Shown: positions 6,681-11,334 of the stretch, in pieces
How positions within the stretch are numbered: position 1 is the first letter of the stretch
Layout: the number at the start of each line of letters is the position of its first letter
Source: Rhodospirillaceae bacterium
Lineage (GTDB): Bacteria > Pseudomonadota > Alphaproteobacteria > Rhodospirillales > Rhodospirillaceae
Length of the DNA stretch: 11,334 nucleotides
Direction of reading: 5' to 3'
Assembly: GCA_016937315.1 (NCBI GenBank)
Contig: JAFGWD010000299.1
Location: 1-11,334 of the forward strand
Program-made: the position numbers and the translations under genes
Notes under the pieces: model-generated
Seen by the model: only the letters and a program-made list of their open reading frames with translations
Databases searched by the model: none
Told to the model about the DNA's origin: nothing

Positions 6681-7892
6681 TCACAAAACCCACGCCAACC
6701 AAACATAAGCGCCCATCAGGCTGAAAACAGTTACCGGCACACCAATCCGCGCATAATCCCTGAACGAAACCTCAACCCCTGAGGCCGCCGCACGGTCCAC
6801 AGCGATGATATTCGCCATGCTGCCCACAATCAGAAAATTTCCAGCCAGCGTACTGAACACCGCAAGGCGAAAGAGCCCCGCCGCGTCTAGGTCCGGCACC
6901 ATGGTCAAAAGTGCCGTGACCAAAGGTACGTTGCCGATTGAGTTACTTCCGGTCAGCGATACGATTAACGCAACCACCGGATCACGCAAGCCCGTCGCAA
7001 GGATCGGGACAATGCGGGGCAAAAAGACCCCGTTCACCAGCGCTCCGGTCACCACAAACAAACACGCAAACAGCATCAATAAATGCCAGTCCACCATACC
7101 CAACATACGCCGCGTGCCAAGATGACGATTGAGCATCAACACCGCCGCCACAGCCAAAGCCCAGGGTGCATGCGCTATTGGCAACGAAAAGACGACGATG
7201 AGCGTCAATACCGCTGCCAAGGCTTTCATGCCCGATCGACGATCGAATGATCGTTCATGATCGTCCACAACAACCGCCGCAGCCTCCCAATGGTCGCGCC
7301 ATGACCAAGCCATCACCACAAATACAATAACTAAACCCATGCAGGCAGGGACACCACACACCCAGAGAAAACGCCAGAAGGTCAGCCCTCCGGCTTGCCC
7401 AATTAACAAATTCTGGGGATTGCCGATGACCGTAGCCGCCGATCCGGCATTGGCGGCACAGGCCATGGCAATAACGAATGGTCGAGCATCCAGACCACGC
7501 GCCCTCACCCCCCGCACCACCACAGGAACCAAAGCCCAAACCACCACGTCATTTGTCAACACAGCAGCCAGACCACCGGTCACAACAATCACCGCGCCCA
7601 ACAATGGGACTGGCGGCACCGCCACATCCGCCACCAAACGCCCACTCCAGGCAAAGAACCCGCTGGCCTCGACCTGTGCAGACACCACCATCAACGAGAA
7701 CAAAATCGCCAATGTTGAAAAGTCCACGGCACGCACCATGCCAGGGCCATCAACAGCCCCAATCGCAAACACAAACACCGCACCAACCAGTGCCGCGCCG
7801 GTGCGATCAATGGCAAAACCCGGCCATCTGCCCAACCCCATAGCGATATACACAGCAAAAAAAGCAACCGCAACGGCGACTTGCACCAACAT
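6681..7892 (-). CDS. SLC13/ArsB/CitM-type anion permease (ion transporter superfamily)
   Basis: A 403-residue, highly hydrophobic protein of the ion transporter superfamily, predicted to have about 10-12 membrane helices. Two inverted-repeat re-entrant signatures are visible. In the first half there is VLTNDVVV (111-118) and AANAGSAATVIGNPQNLLIG (146-165). In the second half there is TGSNSIGNVPLV (314-325) and AGNFLIVGSMANIIAVD (350-366). These resemble ArsB, CitMHS and SLC13 carriers, which move anions such as arsenite, citrate, dicarboxylates or sulfate. No arsenic genes are adjacent, so the substrate cannot be assigned. The ATG at 7892 has GGAGG about 13 bases upstream, somewhat far. It is the first gene of block 1 and probably drives ygiQ, which follows by 14 bases. 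Confidence 0.82.
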   Translation of the reverse strand: MLVQVAVAVAFFAVYIAMGLGRWPGFAIDRTGAALVGAVFVFAIGAVDGPGMVRAVDFSTLAILFSLMVVSAQVEASGFFAWSGRLVADVAVPPVPLLGAVIVVTGGLAAVLTNDVVVWALVPVVVRGVRARGLDARPFVIAMACAANAGSAATVIGNPQNLLIGQAGGLTFWRFLWVCGVPACMGLVIVFVVMAWSWRDHWEAAAVVVDDHERSFDRRSGMKALAAVLTLIVVFSLPIAHAPWALAVAAVLMLNRHLGTRRMLGMVDWHLLMLFACLFVVTGALVNGVFLPRIVPILATGLRDPVVALIVSLTGSNSIGNVPLVTALLTMVPDLDAAGLFRLAVFSTLAGNFLIVGSMANIIAVDRAAASGVEVSFRDYARIGVPVTVFSLMGAYVWLAWVL

Positions 7893-8000
7893 GAGGGGGA
7901 CGACCTCCGGCCAAAATACAGGATTCTGGGAAACCGGGAGGGGTTATAGCTCTAAAATTGTATGATTGATAATGCCTTTCAAGCGATTCCGTCTATTGCC
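7893..8000. other. Non-coding region upstream of the SLC13-type permease
   Basis: An AT-richer stretch that should hold the leftward promoter of the permease gene. Minus-strand elements TTGAAA (7977-7982), TACAAT (7957-7962) and TATAAC (7943-7948) are present, but no pair has proper spacing, so no promoter is called. The right end abuts the adapter artefact, so sequence near 8000 may already be disturbed. Confidence 0.4.
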
Positions 8001-8040
8001 TTTTTTTTTTAATGATACGGCGACCACCGAGATCTACACT
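8001..8040. other. Illumina P5 adapter contamination with poly-T run (assembly artefact)
   Basis: Ten T's (8001-8010) are followed by AATGATACGGCGACCACCGA and GATCTACAC, which is the complete 29-base Illumina P5 flow-cell sequence (8011-8039). The T at 8040 also agrees with the TruSeq universal adapter; identity stops there. In reverse complement this is adapter then poly-A, the pattern of a read passing the end of a library molecule. A 29-base exact match cannot reasonably be natural. Translated, it starts MIRRPPRSTL, the beginning of the well-known contaminant peptide MIRRPPRSTLFPYTTLFR found in databases. The rest of the adapter (read-primer site) is missing, so the contig was probably stitched across a chimeric read or untrimmed end. 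Sequence order across this point is unreliable. Confidence 0.97.
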
Positions 8041-8060
8041 GTTCGGACGCTTTCATCGTG

Positions 8061-9191
8061 ATGCACCGCCTTCGAGACCGCCTGGGCCAATTTTCGACCC
8101 TGATTGTTGTGAGCCTGTTGTGTGCTACGGCTCCAGCCCTCGCCGCACCCAAAGGACGTCAAATCGGTCCGGCTCCAGTGGTCACCGCAATTGCCGTAAC
8201 CCGCGATGTGCCGCGCTTGGCCCGCACTTATGGCAGTGTCCTGGCCTCGGCCACCGTGCAAATCAAATCGCAGGTCGAAGGGCGGATTCTGGAGGCCTTC
8301 TTCACTGAAGGCCAAATGGTCAAAGCTGGTGACTTGCTGTTTCGCATTGACCCTCGCCCCTTTCAGGCCGATATGGACCAAGCTCAAGCGGTTTTGTCTC
8401 GGGATCAAGCACAACTCGACAAAGCACGTCTGGAACTGGCGCGGCAAAAGGATTTGAGTGGCCGTGGCGTCACCTCCGCACAAAAATTTGAACAAGCCCA
8501 AGCCGAAGCTAAGGCTCTGGCCGCTACCGTTGCGTCCGATACCGCCGCTATCGCCAATGCCCGCCTCAAACTCGGATACACGGAAATTCGGTCTCCCCTT
8601 TCGGGCAAGACCGGCCCCATCCTGATTCACCCCGGCAATATCGTAAAAGCCAACGGTGATACCGCATTGGTAAATGTCTCCGCGATTGAACCGGTTCGCG
8701 TCTCCGTAACTCTGGCGCAACAACAATTACCGACCCTGCAAGCCCGCATGCGCGAGGGTGGAACCGATTTGGTGATTTCCGTTCCCGGAGACGACGCCCC
8801 ACCGATCACCGGGCGCATTGATTTCGTCGGTGCCACCGTCAATCCAAGCAGCGGCACCATTGAAGTGCGTTCCACCGTCGCCAACGAGACCCACCGTCTG
8901 GTTCCCGGCCAATTTGTAACCGCAGCCCTGGTTCTGGAAGTCATAAAAGACGCGACCGTGATACCGTTCGAGGCCATAAACACCGGACAAAAGGGACCTT
9001 ACGTCTATATCGTGGATGCGGACAAAAAAGCCGCACTCAGAAATGTCTCCGTTATTTATGCCGAGGACGGCATCGCTGCAGTGGACAAAAAAGACCTGAA
9101 CGCTGGAGAAACCGTGGTTATCGACGGCCAATTACGCCTTGCTCCCGGGGTTTCCGTGACGGTCATGCCGGTCGCTGATAAGGCACCTTAA
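8061..9191 (+). CDS. RND efflux periplasmic adaptor (membrane fusion protein)
   Basis: A 376-residue membrane fusion protein that links an RND pump to an outer-membrane channel. A Sec signal peptide is visible (basic HRLRDR, hydrophobic STLIVVSLL, likely cleavage after APALA). A barrel/lipoyl half-motif with VEGRILEAFFTEGQMVKAGDLLFRI follows (about 72-96), then an alpha-helical hairpin rich in Ala, Gln and Lys (about 100-165), the second lipoyl half KLGYTEIRSPLSGKTG, and a beta-barrel with GTIEVRSTVAN and LVPGQFV. It resembles MdtA/AcrA proteins. The Cys in the signal peptide lacks a proper lipobox. Start: ATG 8061 or GTG 8058. No good ribosome site is seen, and the frame stays open back into the adapter, so the true 5' end and promoter may have been lost. 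The stop directly abuts the pump gene. Confidence 0.88.
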   Translation: MHRLRDRLGQFSTLIVVSLLCATAPALAAPKGRQIGPAPVVTAIAVTRDVPRLARTYGSVLASATVQIKSQVEGRILEAFFTEGQMVKAGDLLFRIDPRPFQADMDQAQAVLSRDQAQLDKARLELARQKDLSGRGVTSAQKFEQAQAEAKALAATVASDTAAIANARLKLGYTEIRSPLSGKTGPILIHPGNIVKANGDTALVNVSAIEPVRVSVTLAQQQLPTLQARMREGGTDLVISVPGDDAPPITGRIDFVGATVNPSSGTIEVRSTVANETHRLVPGQFVTAALVLEVIKDATVIPFEAINTGQKGPYVYIVDADKKAALRNVSVIYAEDGIAAVDKKDLNAGETVVIDGQLRLAPGVSVTVMPVADKAP

Positions 9192-11334
9192 ATGAACGTC
9201 GAACTGTTCATCCGCCGTCCTGTCGCCACCACGCTCTTGATGGTGGCCTTGGTGATCTTCGGGATTATCGGCTATTTGAAAATGCCGGTAAGCGAACTCC
9301 CCTCGGTTGATTTCCCAACCATCACGGTTTCTGCATCACTGCCCGGCACCGACCCCGAGACCATGGCCTCGGCGGTGGCAACGCCTCTGGAAAACCAGTT
9401 TTCCACCATCGCCGGCATTGATTCCATGACCTCGACATCCAGTCAGGGCAACACCCGTATCACGCTGCAATTCTCCCTGGATCGCAGTATCGATGCCGCA
9501 GCTCAGGACGTGCAGTCGGCCATCTCATCCACCTTACGCAAGCTCCCTTCCGACATGACAACTCCGCCGTCACTGCGGAAAGTCAACCCTGGGGATTCGC
9601 CGGTTTTCTACATTTTCATGCGGTCATCGACATTGCCGATGTCCACTGTCACACAATACGCCGAAGGGCAACTGGCGCGGCGTCTATCCACGGTTTCTGG
9701 TGTCGCTCAGGTCAATATTTATGGGTCGCAGAAATACGCGGTGCGCCTCCGCATGGACCCTGATGCCATGGCCGCACGCGGTATCGGTATCGACGAAGTC
9801 GCCGCCGCTGTCTCGGCTTCCAACGTCAACCAGGGAACCGGCACCTTATCCGGCCCCAAACGCACTGCTCTGATTCACACCCGTGGGCAATTGCTGTCAG
9901 CGGATGCCTATGTTGACCAAGTGATTGCCTATCGCAACGGAGCACCGGTTCGTTTTGGCGACCTTGGTGACGTGGTGGACGGTGTCGAAAACGACCGCTT
10001 GGGCAGTTGGGTCAACGGCGAACGCACCATCACGCTTGCGGTGCAACGGCAACCCGGCTCCAACACCATCGAAGTCGTCAACGCCATTCAAGAGGTCTTG
10101 CCAAACTTCGAGAAACAACTTCCGCCCAGCATCGACCTGGAAATTTTTTACGACCGCAGCCAAACCATCCGCGCCTCCATTGAGGACGTACAGTTTACAT
10201 TGGTGCTTGCCGGTGTTTTGGTGATTCTGGTGATTTTCCTGTTTCTGCGTAGCGCCTCGGCCACCATCATTCCATCGTTGGCACTGCCGATCAGCATCGT
10301 CGGCACGTTCGCCGGCATGGCGATGTTTGGTTTCAGCCTCGATAACCTGTCCTTGATGGCGCTGACACTGTCGGTTGGTTTCGTGGTCGATGATGCCATC
10401 GTCATGCTGGAAAACATCGTCCGCCACCGCGAAGCCGGAGAGCGCCCATTCGAAGCCGCGATCAAGGGCGCACGAGAAATCGCCTTCACCATCGTCTCGA
10501 TGACGATCTCCCTGGCTGCCGTATTCATCCCGGTGATGTTCATGGGCGGCATTGTCGGACGTCTCCTGTACGAATTCGCGATGACCATCGTGATTGCGAT
10601 TTTGATGTCCGGTGTCGTCTCTTTGACCCTGACACCGATGCTCTGTAGCCGCATGATCCGCCCCGAACATCAGGTTCACGGTGCCTTTTACCGCCGGTGC
10701 GAGGCGGGCTTTGACGCCATGCAAGCGGCCTACGAAAAATCCCTGCGCTGGAGCCTGACCCACCACCGCATCACTTTTGGCATGTTCCTGATCAGTCTGG
10801 GTGCTTCAGCATGGCTGTTCGTGATCATTCCTAAGGATTTCCTGCCCAGCGACGATACTGGGCGCATCTTTGCCTACACCGAAAGCTCGTCCAGCACGTC
10901 CTTCGACGAAATGGCCCGCAATCAAATGATCGCAGCCGACATCGTACGCAAAGACCCTGCCGTCGCGTCGGTTATGGCATCCGTGGGGGCTGGCGGTTCA
11001 CGCACCACGGTCAGTTCGGGCATCTTGGTGATCAGCCTGAAAGCTTTTGACGAACGCGACGACACTGCTGATCAGGTGGTACGGAGATTGCGCGCAAAAA
11101 CTAAAGATATTCCGGGACTGAAGGTGTACATGCAAAACCCACCGGTGATTCGCATCGGCGGTTCTATCAGCAAGGCGCAGTATCAGTACGCGTTGCAGGA
11201 TTTGGATCTTTCGGCACTTTACAGTGGCGCGGCCCGCCTGACCGAAGCTCTGGCTCACGAGCCTGGATTCTACGACGTCACCAATGACATGGACCTGTCC
11301 GCACCAACCGTCTCCGTGACCGTGGACCGCGAAC
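9192..11334 (+). CDS. RND multidrug efflux permease, HAE1/MdtB-MdtC-like (runs off right edge)
   Basis: An open frame of 714 codons with no stop, about 70 percent of the roughly 1020-1050 residues usual for this family. The inner-membrane pump exports hydrophobic or amphiphilic compounds using the proton gradient. Visible features: a first helix after MNVELFIRRPVATTLLM, the FPTITVSASLPGTDPETMA porter region, membrane helices from about residue 333, and the TM4 proton-relay pair Asp400-Asp401 in GFVVDDAIVMLENI (AcrB Asp407-408). MGGIVGRLL and a second periplasmic domain after about residue 560 follow. The motif wording is closest to MdtB/MdtC types. ATG follows the adaptor stop (TAA) without a gap, with AAGG about eight bases upstream, so the two are co-translated. 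The C-terminal membrane half, with its Lys relay residue, lies outside the window. Confidence 0.93.
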   Translation, partial: MNVELFIRRPVATTLLMVALVIFGIIGYLKMPVSELPSVDFPTITVSASLPGTDPETMASAVATPLENQFSTIAGIDSMTSTSSQGNTRITLQFSLDRSIDAAAQDVQSAISSTLRKLPSDMTTPPSLRKVNPGDSPVFYIFMRSSTLPMSTVTQYAEGQLARRLSTVSGVAQVNIYGSQKYAVRLRMDPDAMAARGIGIDEVAAAVSASNVNQGTGTLSGPKRTALIHTRGQLLSADAYVDQVIAYRNGAPVRFGDLGDVVDGVENDRLGSWVNGERTITLAVQRQPGSNTIEVVNAIQEVLPNFEKQLPPSIDLEIFYDRSQTIRASIEDVQFTLVLAGVLVILVIFLFLRSASATIIPSLALPISIVGTFAGMAMFGFSLDNLSLMALTLSVGFVVDDAIVMLENIVRHREAGERPFEAAIKGAREIAFTIVSMTISLAAVFIPVMFMGGIVGRLLYEFAMTIVIAILMSGVVSLTLTPMLCSRMIRPEHQVHGAFYRRCEAGFDAMQAAYEKSLRWSLTHHRITFGMFLISLGASAWLFVIIPKDFLPSDDTGRIFAYTESSSSTSFDEMARNQMIAADIVRKDPAVASVMASVGAGGSRTTVSSGILVISLKAFDERDDTADQVVRRLRAKTKDIPGLKVYMQNPPVIRIGGSISKAQYQYALQDLDLSALYSGAARLTEALAHEPGFYDVTNDMDLSAPTVSVTVDRE

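Noticed and set aside
7927..7941. TGGGAAACCGGGAGG, which resembles one conserved block of a cobalamin riboswitch on the plus strand
   Set aside because: None of the other aptamer blocks (B12 box, GGGAA-GGTG, GTAAGCCAGGAGACC) occurs around it, so a second or truncated riboswitch is not supported.
8001..8010. Ten-T run as a possible intrinsic terminator
   Set aside because: No stem precedes it and it directly joins the P5 sequence, so it is best explained as poly-A read-through from the sequencing artefact.
8118..8150. Lipoprotein signal in the membrane fusion protein
   Set aside because: A Cys is present in the signal peptide, but the residue before it is Leu rather than Gly, Ala or Ser, and a normal ALA cleavage site follows.
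8012..8308. Plus-strand ORF beginning MIRRPPRSTL that overlaps the adaptor-protein gene
   Set aside because: Its first codons are translated Illumina adapter and the rest is an out-of-frame reading of the membrane fusion protein gene; it is a known type of database contaminant.
8034..8726. Long minus-strand ORF opposite the membrane fusion protein gene
   Set aside because: It shows no family features, runs into the adapter and lies antisense to a clear coding region; it is a shadow frame.
9897..10766. Minus-strand ORF of 289 codons rich in His and Gln
   Set aside because: It is antisense to the RND permease, whose own frame is open and has strong family motifs throughout.

Overview
The window looks like bacterial chromosomal DNA of moderately high GC, most likely from an alphaproteobacterium. 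That assignment rests only on gene families and overall style (SLC13-type permease next to YgiQ, cobalamin riboswitch, TonB system, RND efflux) and is an inference. Coding density is high. No rRNA, tRNA, CRISPR array, IS element or phage gene was seen.

The window has two blocks joined by an artefact. Block 1 (about 1-8000) is transcribed entirely leftward. In transcription order it holds an SLC13/ArsB-like membrane permease, a YgiQ-family radical SAM protein, a sigma70-like promoter, a well-conserved cobalamin (B12) riboswitch, and a tightly packed gene set: BtuC-type permease, BtuD-type ATPase, ExbB, ExbD and TonB. It ends with the start of a TetR-family regulator that runs off the left edge, preceded by its own promoter and a palindromic operator. 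The logical unit is the riboswitch-led cluster. It would make the inner-membrane B12 importer core and the ExbBD-TonB motor that energises outer-membrane B12 uptake, all repressed together when cobalamin is plentiful. The periplasmic binding protein (BtuF) and outer-membrane receptor (BtuB) are not in the window.

Block 2 (about 8041-11334) is transcribed rightward. It encodes a periplasmic adaptor (membrane fusion protein) immediately followed by an RND/HAE1-type efflux permease, related to MdtA and MdtB/C, which runs off the right edge.

The most important observation is at 8001-8040: ten T's followed by 29 bases identical to the Illumina P5 flow-cell sequence. In reverse complement this is adapter followed by poly-A, the usual signature of a read running off the end of a library molecule. 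The sequence is therefore contaminated here. The adjacency of blocks 1 and 2, the apparent divergent arrangement, and the 5' region of the adaptor gene should not be trusted. I found no convincing undescribed biological system. The riboswitch-controlled BtuCD-ExbBD-TonB cluster and its short-ORF/hairpin leader are the most interesting real biology.
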